From: Cohnella caldifontis
GTDB lineage: Bacteria; Bacillota; Bacilli; Paenibacillales; Paenibacillaceae
Length of the DNA: 64,000 bases
NCBI RefSeq assembly: GCF_029360585.1
Contig: NZ_JAQZSJ010000008.1
Location: forward strand, 141,417-205,416
Direction of reading: 5' to 3'
Position numbers and translations under genes: made by a program
Shown: in pieces, positions 34,089 to 44,115 of the stretch
How positions within the stretch are numbered: position 1 is the stretch's first letter
Layout of the letters: every line of letters begins with the position of its first letter
The notes under the pieces: model-generated
What the model was told of the DNA's origin: nothing
Databases searched by the model: none
What the model saw: only the letters and a program-made list of their open reading frames with translations

Positions 34089-37000
34089 TTAATTGCCGTT
34101 AATCAGTCCCGATTTGATGAGCAGTTGCCGGAAGAGCACCGAGGTTTCGGCTCTCGTGATCGGTTGGCCGGGGGACAATCGCGAGTCCGCGCCGCCGTTG
34201 ACCAAACCGCCGCGCACCGCGGCGGCCATCGCTTCTTTCGCCCAGGAGGCTACCATAGCACCATCCGAGAAACGTTCCAGCGTATCGTCCGGCGCCGCGC
34301 CTTCGGCGGCCTCTTTCAGTCCGGCCAGCTTCATGGCGCGGACCGCCGCCGTTACCGCTTCTTCCCGGGTAATGGTCCGATCCGGGCCGAACGTGCCGTC
34401 CGGGTATCCGCGGAACAGGCCGTATTCGTATGCCTGGGCCAAAACGCCGGCGTACCAGGATCCCGCCGGCATGTCCGCGAACGGCGGCGCCGCGTCCCCG
34501 CGGTCGCCGAGTCCCAGCGCGCGAATCGCGATGGCCGCGAATTCCGCCCGGGTAATCGGCCGGTCCGGCTCAAAACGGGTCCCGTCCATACCGCTGACGA
34601 TCATGCGGGAAGCCAGGTCGTGAACGGCCGTTTTCGCCCAATGCTTCTCCATGTCCGCGAAAGACGTGGGATGCCAAATCAGGGTATACGTGCTGTTGGT
34701 CAGGCTGTTGACGACGGCGTACCATTGGTCGCCGCGCTTGGCGATGTAAGTCGGCACGTGGCGGAGCGAACCGTCTTCCCCGACGACGATCGCAGTCGTG
34801 ATCTTGCTCGGATCCGTGCCCGCGGGCAACGGAATTTCCCTCGCGACATAAGACTGGAAGCGGTCGGCCTCGACCGTTCGGCCGCCGTAAGAGGCCGTCA
34901 CCGAGAAATCGACGGGAGGCGCGACGACCGAGAAATTCGATTTCCCGGCAAGGGCTTGCACTTGTTGCGTTTTCGCGTCGGGGCTTACGCCGATCGAGAT
35001 CCGGACTTCGATATCCGACAGCTTCGCGTTCGGATCCAGACGGAGGGCCAACTGTTCGATGACCATCTCCGCCGCGGGAATCCGGTAATTTCCCGCGGAC
35101 GTTCGGATTTCCAGGACCGCCTGCTTGTTCTCCAGCTTTTTCACGGCTTCGCCGGTCAGCGCCACGGAAAATTCGTCGGCTTCCATCGCGATGGGAACGA
35201 CGATGACGGGCTTCTCGCCCGAACGGTCCAATTGGTCGGACAGGCGGGACGTATCCACGGCGGCGGTAAAGATCACCCGTCCATTCTCCGTGCGGGACGT
35301 TCCCTTGGCGATTTGGCTGTACGTTTGGCCGTTGACCACGACGGGCAGGCCGTTATCCGGTTCCTCATTAGGCGAATCCGGTTCCGGTTCGTCGTCCGTG
35401 GAGGAATCGTCTTCCTGCCGGACGATGGTAACGGAATACGTCTTATGCGTACGTTCGTCCGGAGCGGTGACTTCGATCCGAATCCGATTGCTGCCCGTAT
35501 GCAGGGCGATCGGATCGGTCGGATGCCCGCTGACTGCGTCCAAGCCGTTAATCCGCAGTTCGGCTCCGGAATCGTAAACCGAGGCGGTTACCGTCACGCT
35601 GCCGACTCCGTAGGAAACGGAGGCGAGATAGGAGGTGACTTCCGGACGGAACGCGGGGCTTAGCGCGACGCCGGATACCGCCAGCGCGCTCAAATCCGCG
35701 TTCCTGCTCTCCAAGGTCCCCGGCACGGCGGAGACTTCTTCGGAGAAATCGCTGCTCCGGTCTCCGCGGACGGACTTGACGGCGAAGTAGTAAGTCGTCC
35801 CGTTGGTTAGTCCCGTCATTTCATACGTCGCCCCGGTAACGGTCGCGGCGGAGGAACTGCCGTAGGCGCGGGTTTCCGTGCCCATGTATATTTCGTAGCG
35901 GTCCGCTTCCGGGACGGGATCCCAGGTCAGAGAGACAGACTCGTCGCCGGCAAACGCGGCGACGTTCGTCGGCGCAAGAGGGGCGCCGCCGGGATCCGCA
36001 ACCGGCCCTGCCGCGGCGCTGGGCGTCGGCGTGCCCAGCGCCGTGCCGGCGGTCGCGGCCGGCGTCACCTCGAAGATCAAATATTTGCCTTTCAGATCGG
36101 CCGACAGGATTAGCTCGGCTTCCGTCGCTCCCGGAATTTCCTTTTTGTTCTTCCCGGCCGCGTTGTCGGCCGCGTACCACCGGTAAATCGAAGTACCTTC
36201 CGGATCGCGCTCCACGTCGTGGTAAACGTATCGGCCCGTTACCGTTTCGCCGACGAGCAAATTCCCTTCGATGTTCATTTGGCCGACCGTCGGCGCTTCG
36301 TTCAAGACCGGCACGTATTTCATGACGGAAAGCTTTCGTTGGTTGGCTAGATCCACGTAGGCGGCATAAGGCACGCCGCCGCTCACGACGATCGACGGTT
36401 CGTAGGCTTCATCCGCCGTAAAGCCCGCTTGGCCGACTTCGACCCAACGGATTCCCGCGTATTTCATCAAGGTGAGACGGTTGTGATGGGACCAATCCTC
36501 GTAAGCGGCATACAACTCCCCGTTGTCCGCGTAGAACGTCAAACCGTAGGCTTGATCCGGCGAAAAACCGGGGCTGCCGACGGGGTTCCATCGATCCGCG
36601 TTGACGTCGTATTGCATGACTGAGGCTTGATACGAATCGTTCGCATACCCGACGTACAGCGCGTCAAGATCGCTTTTCAAGATCGGACCGAACGCCAGGC
36701 CGGACGTGAATCCCCGTCCGCCGACGCTCTCCCAAGCGTGAGACAAGGCGTCGTATTTCATCACCGTCGCGCCGAAATCGGCGTCGAACACGTAATCTTC
36801 GAAAGCGATATACAACGTTCCCTCGGCAACGGCCAACGACGGATCCCGGACATCGCCGACCGAGAAGCCCGGCGTCCCGACCGTTTGCCAATCGCCGCTG
36901 CCGTTATATTGCATGACCGTGGCCTTGTCGTCCCGAGCCCCGTCCCGATAGGCCAGGTAAAGCGTCCCCTGATCCTCGAGAATGAATGGCGCGCTGTCCG

Positions 37001-39455
37001 CGCCATCCAGCACCTCGCTGACCGTGCCGGATGGAAGAGGGCTGCCCACCTGCTCCCAATCGGCGTCGCCGGTCTCCTCGTATTTCATTACGTTCACGAA
37101 TTTCCGGTCGCCTATCGTTTCCTCGAACGCCGCATACAACCTGCCGCCAACTGCCGCAAGCGACGGGGAATGGACCGGGCCTTCCGAAAATCCCGCGGTC
37201 CCTACGCCGACCCATCGGTTGAGGGCCGAATCCAGTTTCATGACCGTGATTTTGTTTCCGTGCGCTTTGTCCCGGAAGGCCGTGTACAACCCTCCGCTTC
37301 CGTCGGATTGCAGCACGGGTTCTTCCGCGGTTCCCGGGGAAAATCCGGCTTGTCCGACCTGCACCCACCGGGCGGTGGCGTCCGCTTCGGTCATGAAATT
37401 CCAAGTTGTGTCTTTCGCGATCCCCCCATAGACATCATCCGACGCATGCTGGAAAGCACCCGACTCGATGCGTACGGAATAGCCCGACAGAGGCGACAGG
37501 TTTGCCGGCGGGTCGATCGTGACGACGTTCCCTTCCACTTTGACGCCGGCCGAGTTCGCGGGGATCGCGGCGACGGCGGTTCCGGCCGCGTTGCGGATGA
37601 AAATGTTTTTGCCGGGCATCGCCGTGACGGTCTCGTTAAACGTGAGAACCAGATTCGCGCCGACGGGGACATTCTCCGAATTGTCGGCCGGCGAATAGGA
37701 CGTAACGGCGACATGTGGCTCCACCTCGTTCACGGCCGTGATGGAGGCGCCGTCCATGCGGTTGCCGGCCTTGTCGGTAATCGGCGCCGCGTCGGAGTAG
37801 ATGACGCTGACCGTTTGTCCGTTCATGATCGATTGATCCAAGGCGAGCGTCAGCGTTTTGCCGCTCAGGTCGGCCGACAAGATGGCCGCCGGTTGGCCGT
37901 CGACCGACACTTCGAACTGGGAAAGCGCGGACGAGTCAGCCTTGATTTTTTCCGGAAACGCGACCGTGACTTGATCCGGCGTGTCGTCGCGAACGATCGC
38001 GCCGCTCATGATCGGCTTGACGTTGTCGTACCGAATAAAAGTCGGGGCTCCGTCGCGGACATCCAGATGCCAGGGATCGTGGAAGTCCCAGCCCGTGAAC
38101 TTACTTTCGTCGATCATCTCGTTTTTCGTTTTGGGCGTGCCCGAATAGGGACCCGTGTCGGATTGTTTCGTCCTGTCTTTATCGTAGTAACTGGAAGAGA
38201 TGGTGAAAGGTTGGTTCCTGTCTCCGATCAGTCCTCCGGTCGTTCCCCATAAGGGGTCACCCGAGACCTTTCCGGAAGCGTAACTGCGGTTGACGGCGGT
38301 GGGGGAGGACATGAATTCGCTCCCGCCGATCAAGCCCCCGACGCCCATCACTCCACTGACCGTTCCCGTCGCATAGCTGTCGCTTATGGTACTGTTGTTG
38401 ACCAAGCCTGTAAGGCCGCCTACGGAAGAACTTCCGCTCACCGCTCCGCTGGCGTAACTGGCTTGCACCGTGCTGCCGGCAAGCTTGCCGACTAACCCGC
38501 CGGTGCCGAAGCCATTGTCGGGATCGGCTGTCGCCGCGCCTTTCGCGAAGCTGTTGCGAATCGTCACGGAGTCGGCGACTCCGACCAGTCCGCCGACGTT
38601 GAAGAGCCCGCTGACCTCGCCGTCGGCGAAGCTTTCGGAGACGCTGCCCCCGGTCATGCTGCCGGCAATGCCCCCTGCGGAATTCGAGAAATTCACGCCC
38701 TGCACGTTGGCGTGGCTGCTGCTGCCGAGAATGGCCGTCGATTGAGCCGATCCGACGATTCCGCCCGCATTTGTGCTTTTCACGGTGCCTTCGGACGTGC
38801 TGTTTTCGATCGTACCGCCGCTCATGCTTCCGGCGATTCCGCCGGCATAATACGTGCCTTCGACAGTCGTGTTACTGCCGCTGTTCTGAATAGAGGCTCC
38901 CGACTGAACCTGGCCGAAAAGCCCGCCGGCGTCGCTGCCGCTCGATACGGTTCCGCCGGATACGTGCACGTTCTCCGCCGTTCCGCCGAAAACGCCCGCC
39001 AGAGCCCCGGCATACGAGAATCCGCTGCCCGTCACTTTGGGTTTTTGCAACTTCAGATTCTCGATGACGCCGCCTGTCCCGACGGTCTCGAATAACCCAA
39101 GATAGAAGCCGGACGAGGAGACTGTGAGATTGGAAATCGTATGATTCTGCCCGTCCAGGTGGCCGGTAAAAGATTCGAACCAAACTCCGATCAAGGGGGT
39201 CCAGTTCCCCTCGGCGGTCAAATCGATATCCGCCTCCAAACGGTAATAAGCATCCATATCGTTCCGGATTTGTTTCAGTTGCTCTGCCGTGGTCACGATG
39301 TACGGATTCGATTCCGTACCGTCCGGAGCCGCGGCTCGCAAAACGGCCGGGGCCAGCAGGAGCGACGGCTGCAGCATGAGGAGGAACCCGAGGAACAAAC
39401 GGAAGGCCGGACGATTCCATCGATTTCCTTTCCGCCTTGAGGCGATTGCGCGCAT
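34089..39455 (-). CDS. large multidomain S-layer (SLH) surface protein with GLUG, Big and FN3 domains
   Basis: 1788 residues, secreted. A Sec signal peptide (about 1-43, hydrophobic core FLGFLLMLQPSLLLAPAVL) is followed by: a GLUG-type beta-helix region (about 130-425) with repeated GG-x-x-G segments; a SwmB-like domain (about 480-570); a Big_5-type Ig domain (about 579-680, PADNSENVPVGANLVLTFNE); six to seven WVQVGQAGFS...VMKYD repeats of propeller type (about 693-1048); an FN3 domain (about 1165-1245); a cadherin-like beta-sandwich (about 1252-1330); and three C-terminal SLH domains (about 1597-1788, for example FADMEKHWAKTAVHDLASRM) that bind pyruvylated wall polymer. Start ATG 39455 follows AAGGAGAG; the frame is open to 39482. 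It is probably an adhesin or carbohydrate-binding surface protein. Single-gene unit. Confidence 0.9.
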   Translation of the reverse strand: MRAIASRRKGNRWNRPAFRLFLGFLLMLQPSLLLAPAVLRAAAPDGTESNPYIVTTAEQLKQIRNDMDAYYRLEADIDLTAEGNWTPLIGVWFESFTGHLDGQNHTISNLTVSSSGFYLGLFETVGTGGVIENLKLQKPKVTGSGFSYAGALAGVFGGTAENVHVSGGTVSSGSDAGGLFGQVQSGASIQNSGSNTTVEGTYYAGGIAGSMSGGTIENSTSEGTVKSTNAGGIVGSAQSTAILGSSSHANVQGVNFSNSAGGIAGSMTGGSVSESFADGEVSGLFNVGGLVGVADSVTIRNSFAKGAATADPDNGFGTGGLVGKLAGSTVQASYASGAVSGSSSVGGLTGLVNNSTISDSYATGTVSGVMGVGGLIGGSEFMSSPTAVNRSYASGKVSGDPLWGTTGGLIGDRNQPFTISSSYYDKDRTKQSDTGPYSGTPKTKNEMIDESKFTGWDFHDPWHLDVRDGAPTFIRYDNVKPIMSGAIVRDDTPDQVTVAFPEKIKADSSALSQFEVSVDGQPAAILSADLSGKTLTLALDQSIMNGQTVSVIYSDAAPITDKAGNRMDGASITAVNEVEPHVAVTSYSPADNSENVPVGANLVLTFNETVTAMPGKNIFIRNAAGTAVAAIPANSAGVKVEGNVVTIDPPANLSPLSGYSVRIESGAFQHASDDVYGGIAKDTTWNFMTEADATARWVQVGQAGFSPGTAEEPVLQSDGSGGLYTAFRDKAHGNKITVMKLDSALNRWVGVGTAGFSEGPVHSPSLAAVGGRLYAAFEETIGDRKFVNVMKYEETGDADWEQVGSPLPSGTVSEVLDGADSAPFILEDQGTLYLAYRDGARDDKATVMQYNGSGDWQTVGTPGFSVGDVRDPSLAVAEGTLYIAFEDYVFDADFGATVMKYDALSHAWESVGGRGFTSGLAFGPILKSDLDALYVGYANDSYQASVMQYDVNADRWNPVGSPGFSPDQAYGLTFYADNGELYAAYEDWSHHNRLTLMKYAGIRWVEVGQAGFTADEAYEPSIVVSGGVPYAAYVDLANQRKLSVMKYVPVLNEAPTVGQMNIEGNLLVGETVTGRYVYHDVERDPEGTSIYRWYAADNAAGKNKKEIPGATEAELILSADLKGKYLIFEVTPAATAGTALGTPTPSAAAGPVADPGGAPLAPTNVAAFAGDESVSLTWDPVPEADRYEIYMGTETRAYGSSSAATVTGATYEMTGLTNGTTYYFAVKSVRGDRSSDFSEEVSAVPGTLESRNADLSALAVSGVALSPAFRPEVTSYLASVSYGVGSVTVTASVYDSGAELRINGLDAVSGHPTDPIALHTGSNRIRIEVTAPDERTHKTYSVTIVRQEDDSSTDDEPEPDSPNEEPDNGLPVVVNGQTYSQIAKGTSRTENGRVIFTAAVDTSRLSDQLDRSGEKPVIVVPIAMEADEFSVALTGEAVKKLENKQAVLEIRTSAGNYRIPAAEMVIEQLALRLDPNAKLSDIEVRISIGVSPDAKTQQVQALAGKSNFSVVAPPVDFSVTASYGGRTVEADRFQSYVAREIPLPAGTDPSKITTAIVVGEDGSLRHVPTYIAKRGDQWYAVVNSLTNSTYTLIWHPTSFADMEKHWAKTAVHDLASRMIVSGMDGTRFEPDRPITRAEFAAIAIRALGLGDRGDAAPPFADMPAGSWYAGVLAQAYEYGLFRGYPDGTFGPDRTITREEAVTAAVRAMKLAGLKEAAEGAAPDDTLERFSDGAMVASWAKEAMAAAVRGGLVNGGADSRLSPGQPITRAETSVLFRQLLIKSGLINGN

Positions 39456-39667
39456 GGGGTCGATCTCTCCTTCGTTAGACAAATTTCCCCATTATTGTAC
39501 AGGGAAGCAGCTTAACAAAAGCTTAACAACCTCCCGCCGGCGTTCCCGTTTAAGGGAGAAAATAGAGCAGGGCCGTCACAAAACCGAAGGGAACGTCGTC
39601 TTCTTCGCAAACGCCGGATATGCGCGCTGGAATGCGTGCAACAGGCAGCAATGGAGGCGATTTTTTC

Positions 39668-40966
39668 ATGTCGGAAACCATGAAACAAGATCAAGTTTGG
39701 GATATCGCGGTCATCGGAGGCGGAGCGGCCGGATTGGCGGCGGCGGCGCTGGCGGCAAGGTCGGGGAAATCGGTCGTGGTGCTGGAAAAAGCGCCGTCGC
39801 TCGGCGGGCGTTCGGCGTCCCGGCGGGGAAACGGCGCCGTGTGGAACTTGGGCGCCCACGCCTTGTATCGCGGCGGGGCTGCGGAACGCGTGCTGGCGCG
39901 GCTGAACGTGTCGGCGCCGGGAGGGAGCCCGGGGCCCCTGGTGCATTGGGTTCCGGGCAAGGGCGAGACGGTCTCCACGCCGGGACTGCTGCTCGGCCGA
40001 ACGTTGAACGGGGTGGAGAAGCGGAGGTTTCTGCGATTTTACCTGGGACTGCGGAAGCTGGATCCGCATTCGGCCACGGGCGTCAATTGGAACGATTGGA
40101 TGGCCTCGAACGGGTTGTCGGGCCGTGCGGCCGACGTGGCGTCGGCGCTTGCCCGGTTGTCCACCTACGTCGGCGACAATGACCGGTTGGACGCCGGCGT
40201 CGTGCTCCGCCAACTGCGGAGGTCGGTCGTCTATCCGCACGGAGGCTGGCAGACGATCGTGGACGGATTGGCCGCCCGGGCGGCCGAAGCGGGCGCGGTA
40301 TGCCGGACGTCCGCGAACGTGACCGGAGCGGAACGGGCGGGAGAAACCGGCGGAGGCTGGGCGATCCTGCTGTCGGACGGGGAGCGGATCCGAGCAGGCA
40401 ACGTCATCGCCGCCGTGGAGCCGGCACTTGTCGCGCGTTGGTTCGGGACGTGGCTGCCAACCTCCTATGAAGCCGCCTTGCGGCGTCAGACACCCGTTTA
40501 CGCCTCGACGCTCGATCTGCATCTTCGCCGGCTCCCCCAGCGTAACCGCCTGTTCGCGCTGGGCTTGGATAGGCCGCTGTATTTCTCGGTCCATTCGCAT
40601 TGGTCCCGGCTATGCGACGATCCGGAGCATGCCGTCGTCCATGTCATGCGGTATGATGGGGAGAGAAAAGACGATCCGGAAGCATCCAGGGGCGAGCTGG
40701 AACGGTTCCTCGACCGGCTGCAGCCGGGCTGGCGCGAGTTGACGGAACGGGCGCGGTATTTGCCGCACGTGACCGTGATGCACGGTTTGCCGGACGCGGG
40801 CATGAGAGGCGTCGAAGGGAGACCGGCCGTGGATACCGGAATCGGCGGGGTCTACGTCGCCGGCGATTGGGCCGGACCTGAAGGCATTCTGTTCGAAGCC
40901 TCCTTGGCCAGCGCGGAAGAGGCGGCGAGGTTGGCTGTTCAAAATCGGACTGCGGAGAGGTCATGA
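39668..40966 (+). CDS. FAD-dependent oxidoreductase (phytoene-desaturase-like)
   Basis: 432 residues. The N-terminal dinucleotide-binding fold is DIAVIGGGAAGLAAAALAAR with the GxGxxG pattern followed by VVVLEKAPSLGGRSASR, the GG-doublet typical of amine oxidases and carotenoid desaturases. The C-terminal FAD motif is GVYVAGDWAGPEGILFEASL. The substrate is unknown. GGAGGCGA precedes ATG 39668 by 8 nt. It ends 3 bp before an ECF41 sigma-factor gene. ECF41 genes are typically adjacent to one oxidoreductase, decarboxylase or epimerase gene that they control, so this enzyme is the probable target. Confidence 0.88.
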   Translation: MSETMKQDQVWDIAVIGGGAAGLAAAALAARSGKSVVVLEKAPSLGGRSASRRGNGAVWNLGAHALYRGGAAERVLARLNVSAPGGSPGPLVHWVPGKGETVSTPGLLLGRTLNGVEKRRFLRFYLGLRKLDPHSATGVNWNDWMASNGLSGRAADVASALARLSTYVGDNDRLDAGVVLRQLRRSVVYPHGGWQTIVDGLAARAAEAGAVCRTSANVTGAERAGETGGGWAILLSDGERIRAGNVIAAVEPALVARWFGTWLPTSYEAALRRQTPVYASTLDLHLRRLPQRNRLFALGLDRPLYFSVHSHWSRLCDDPEHAVVHVMRYDGERKDDPEASRGELERFLDRLQPGWRELTERARYLPHVTVMHGLPDAGMRGVEGRPAVDTGIGGVYVAGDWAGPEGILFEASLASAEEAARLAVQNRTAERS

Positions 40967-40969
40967 AGG

Positions 40970-41923
40970 ATGCCGGTAAGTCGGGGGAGCGGGAATACGG
41001 AAAAGCATCAGCCGGGGACGGCGGAGTGGTATCTGGAGCATCGGCGGTATTTGCTGTCGGTGGCCTACCGGATGCTGGGAACGTTCGCGGACGCGGAAGA
41101 CGTCGTACAGGACGTTTTCCTGCATCTGCAGCTTGTGGATTCGGAACGGATTCGGGATGCGCGGCCGTTTTTGACCAAAATGGTCGTCAGGCGATCTCTG
41201 GACGTCCTGAAGTCGGCGAGGAGAAAAAGGGAAACGTACGTCGGACCTTGGCTGCCCGAGCCGGACGTCAGGTTGCGGGGGGAGGAGACGGCAGGCGGGA
41301 TCTTGCTGGAGGAAAGCGTGGCTTATGCGCTTCTCGTCGTGCTGGAAAGGCTCACGCCGGGAGAACGGGCCGTTTTTCTCCTGCACGAGGCGTTCGGTTA
41401 CGGCTACGCGGAGACGGCGGAAGCGCTGGGCAAATCCGAGGCCGCTTGCCGCCAATTGATGAGCCGGGTACGGCGCAAGCTGAACCGGGAATTGCCGGAG
41501 CCGGTATCCAAGCCGGAGGAAAACGAACTTACGCTCCGCTTCCTCCAAGCCTGCGCCAGCGGGCGGATGGAGAGTTTGCTTGAGCTGCTCCGGGAGGACA
41601 TCGCGATGTTCACGGACGGAGGAGGGGTCGTCACCGCGGCGCCTCGGCCGATCTACGGACCGGAGAAGACGAGCGCGTTCCTGCTCGGACTCGCGGCCAA
41701 GTTCATCCGGGATGGCGCGGAGGTCGTGCCAGCCGACATCAACGGTCATACCGGGGTGCTTTTCCGGGAACAGGGCGTTTGGACGACCGTTCTCGCCTTC
41801 GAATGGCGGGAAGGCCGGCTGCGGCGCATCTACGGCGTCCGCAACCCCGCGAAGCTGGAGCGTCTGCCCTCCGTTACGGCGCCGAAGCCGGATAACGCTC
41901 CGCCCGGACCGCCGCGATCTTGA
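40970..41923 (+). CDS. ECF41-family sigma factor with C-terminal SnoaL-like domain
   Basis: 317 residues. Sigma region 2 (YLLSVAYRMLGTFADAEDVV, QDVFL) and region 4 (LTPGERAVFLLHEAFGYGYA, then ETAEALGKSEAACRQLMSR) are followed by a SnoaL/NTF2-like extension (about 185-300). Three motifs known to mark ECF41 are present: WLPEP in the linker, DGGG in the extension and NPAKL near the end (usual NPDKL). In ECF41 factors this extension regulates core-enzyme binding instead of an anti-sigma factor. GAGAGG is 7 nt from ATG 40970. The last 50 bp overlap the convergent nasC gene. Confidence 0.93.
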   Translation: MPVSRGSGNTEKHQPGTAEWYLEHRRYLLSVAYRMLGTFADAEDVVQDVFLHLQLVDSERIRDARPFLTKMVVRRSLDVLKSARRKRETYVGPWLPEPDVRLRGEETAGGILLEESVAYALLVVLERLTPGERAVFLLHEAFGYGYAETAEALGKSEAACRQLMSRVRRKLNRELPEPVSKPEENELTLRFLQACASGRMESLLELLREDIAMFTDGGGVVTAAPRPIYGPEKTSAFLLGLAAKFIRDGAEVVPADINGHTGVLFREQGVWTTVLAFEWREGRLRRIYGVRNPAKLERLPSVTAPKPDNAPPGPPRS

Positions 41924-44045
41924 ATTCGGGCATGCGGCTGATCGGATGGAGGGCGTCGGAGGTCAGGACGTTCACCGATTGGCTGCCGCCCCAGTGAAAG
42001 GGCACGAAGATCGTCGTCGGGTGGATCTCCGACGTGATTTTGCAATCGAATACCGCGCTGCCGCGCCGGGACTCCAGGCGGATCCGGTCGCCCGCCCGAA
42101 GCTTCAGCTTCTCGGCGAGCGAAGGATGGATCTCCGCCGTCGGAACCGGCGTTTTCTTCATCAGCGCTTCCGTCCGCCGGGTTTGGGCGCCGCTCAGATA
42201 GTGGGTGCCGACCCGGCCGGTCGTCAGCAGGTACGGGTACGCCCGGTCGGTCGTCTCCGCCGGCTTGCCGGGCTTGATGCCGTGCATTCTGGCTTTGCCG
42301 TCCGCATGATGGAAAGTCGATTGGAACATCCTCGGGGTTCCTCCGTGCTCGGGAGAAGGGCAGGGCCAGAACACCCCTTTTTCCCTCCGCAGCCTTTCGT
42401 ACGTCAAGCCGGAATAATCCGCTTTGCCGCCTTTCGTTGCCCGGCACATTTCGTCGAAAATTTCTTCGTTCGTCCGGTACCGAAAATAAGCCCCCGCCCC
42501 CAACCGATCGGCCAGAGCGGACAGGATTTCGTAATCCTCCAATCCGCCCGGCGGTTTCTCCATCACGCGCGGCCGGTGGAACACGCGGCCTTCCAGGTTC
42601 GTGAGCGTGCCTTCCGTCTCCAAGAAGGAGGAGCCGGGCAGCAGCCAGTCCGCGCAAGCCGCCGTTTCCGTCTCGAACAGGTCGACGACGACGCACAGTT
42701 CCAGCTTTTGCAAGGCCGAAAGCACCCGGGTCGCGTTCGGGCTGGACACGACCGGGTTGGAGCCGAGCACGAGGAGCGCTTTGATCTCCCCGGTCTCCAT
42801 TTTCTGAAACAATTCGTACGCCGATACCCCTTTGCCGGGCAGCGAATCCGGATCGACTCCCCATACGCCGGCTACGTATTCCCGCGCCGCCGGGTCCTCG
42901 ATCGAACGGTAACCGGGCAGCTGATCCGCTTTTTGCCCATGCTCGCGTCCGCCTTGGCCGTTCGCTTGCCCCGTCACCGCCCCGTATCCGCAGCCGGGAC
43001 GGCCGACTTTGCCGGTCAACAGGCACAGGTTGATGTAGTTCAGCGCGTGCTCGACCCCGTTCGTCTGCTGCTCCAGCCCCCGGGCCGTCAGCACGATGCC
43101 GGTCTCGGCTTGGGCGAAGCCGCGGGCCACGACGCGGATCACTTCTTCGGGAATGCCGGTGTAACGCTCCACCACGTCCGGCGGAAAGTCCCGAACGGCG
43201 GCCCTGACTTCCTCCAGGCCGTGCGTGCGGGTTTCGACGAACCGTGCGTCGTACAGCTTCTCTTCCAGAATAACGTGCAGCAGCGAGTTGACGAGCACGG
43301 AGTCGAATCCCGGCTGCAGCCGGATGTGGATGTCCGCGGTTTTGGACGTCATCGTGTTGCGCGGGTCGATCGTGACGATCACGGCCCCCGCTTTCTTGGC
43401 CGCCAGCAAGTACGGCATCATCGTCGGCTGGCATTCGGCGATATTCGTTCCGGCCAGGATGATGTAACGCGCCAGCGGGATATCGTCCAGCGGGAAATTC
43501 AGCCCCCGGTCGATCCCGAACGCGAGCTGCTGGGCCGCTGCGGCCGAGGACATGCAGTAGCGGCCGTTGTAATCGATATAACGCGTGCCGAGCGCGACCC
43601 GGGCGAATTTGCCGAGCAAGTAGCTCATCTCGTTCGTGAGGGAACCTCCGCCGAACACGGCGACGGAATCGGGACCGTGCCGTTCGCGCAAGCCTTTCAG
43701 CTTGGCGGCGATGGCATCCAGCGCTTCGTCCCAGAAGGAGGGGGTCCAGCCGGATTGCAACGCTCCGTCCGCGTCGCGGTTTCGGAAGAGCGGCAGGCGG
43801 AGCCGCTCGGGATGGAAGGCGTGCGCCGTGGAGTTGTAGCCTTTCTGGCAGAGACGGCCGGTCGCGACGGGGAAGTCCGAGCTCGGTTTGACGGTCCAGC
43901 CGGCCCCGTCCGCGTCCGGAGTCAATTCGAGGCCGCACTGCATGCTGCAATAGCAGCAATGGGAGCGCATGGGAAAACGGGTGCCCGCCTGGTCGGCGGC
44001 TGCGGAAGCCGGTGCGGGAGCCGGTGCGGATTGGACGGTTGCCAT
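41874..44045 (-). CDS. nasC: assimilatory nitrate reductase catalytic subunit
   Basis: 723 residues. The [4Fe-4S] motif is C30-x2-C33-x3-C37 with C66 (CYCSMQCGL, then GRLCQKGYNS). The molybdenum-site Cys is in NGRYCMSSAAAAQQLAFG, and the C-terminal MGD-binding domain includes YLLTTGRVGTHYLSGAQTRR. There is no Tat signal, in keeping with a cytoplasmic assimilatory enzyme that reduces nitrate to nitrite. The N-terminal 22 residues are Ala/Pro-rich and may be dispensable. It lies 70 bp after the transporter gene in the same operon. The NasB electron-transfer partner and the nitrite reductase are not in the window. The 3' end overlaps the sigma-factor gene. Confidence 0.92.
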   Translation of the reverse strand: MATVQSAPAPAPASAAADQAGTRFPMRSHCCYCSMQCGLELTPDADGAGWTVKPSSDFPVATGRLCQKGYNSTAHAFHPERLRLPLFRNRDADGALQSGWTPSFWDEALDAIAAKLKGLRERHGPDSVAVFGGGSLTNEMSYLLGKFARVALGTRYIDYNGRYCMSSAAAAQQLAFGIDRGLNFPLDDIPLARYIILAGTNIAECQPTMMPYLLAAKKAGAVIVTIDPRNTMTSKTADIHIRLQPGFDSVLVNSLLHVILEEKLYDARFVETRTHGLEEVRAAVRDFPPDVVERYTGIPEEVIRVVARGFAQAETGIVLTARGLEQQTNGVEHALNYINLCLLTGKVGRPGCGYGAVTGQANGQGGREHGQKADQLPGYRSIEDPAAREYVAGVWGVDPDSLPGKGVSAYELFQKMETGEIKALLVLGSNPVVSSPNATRVLSALQKLELCVVVDLFETETAACADWLLPGSSFLETEGTLTNLEGRVFHRPRVMEKPPGGLEDYEILSALADRLGAGAYFRYRTNEEIFDEMCRATKGGKADYSGLTYERLRREKGVFWPCPSPEHGGTPRMFQSTFHHADGKARMHGIKPGKPAETTDRAYPYLLTTGRVGTHYLSGAQTRRTEALMKKTPVPTAEIHPSLAEKLKLRAGDRIRLESRRGSAVFDCKITSEIHPTTIFVPFHWGGSQSVNVLTSDALHPISRMPEFKIAAVRAERYPASAP

Positions 44046-44115
44046 CGGATCGGATGCCTCCTCTAGAGTCTTGTTGCGGCGGACGGCCGGTCTTCGCGCA
44101 GCCGTTTCGCGGCGA

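Noticed and set aside
33603..35663. A 686-codon plus-strand open frame antisense to the S-layer gene and overlapping the GNAT gene.
   Set aside because: High-GC shadow of real genes: it crosses the strong terminator at 34020-34064, has no ribosome site, and its product is Arg/Gly/Asp-rich with no recognisable motif, while the opposite strand has clear SLH domains.
41830..43959. A second long frame on the nasC strand.
   Set aside because: Out-of-frame shadow of nasC; its product is Arg-rich without motifs.
41580..44066. An 828-codon plus-strand open frame antisense to nasC.
   Set aside because: The nasC strand shows the Fe-S and molybdenum motifs in order; the antisense product is Arg/Gln/His-rich low-complexity and runs out of the sigma-factor gene in another frame.
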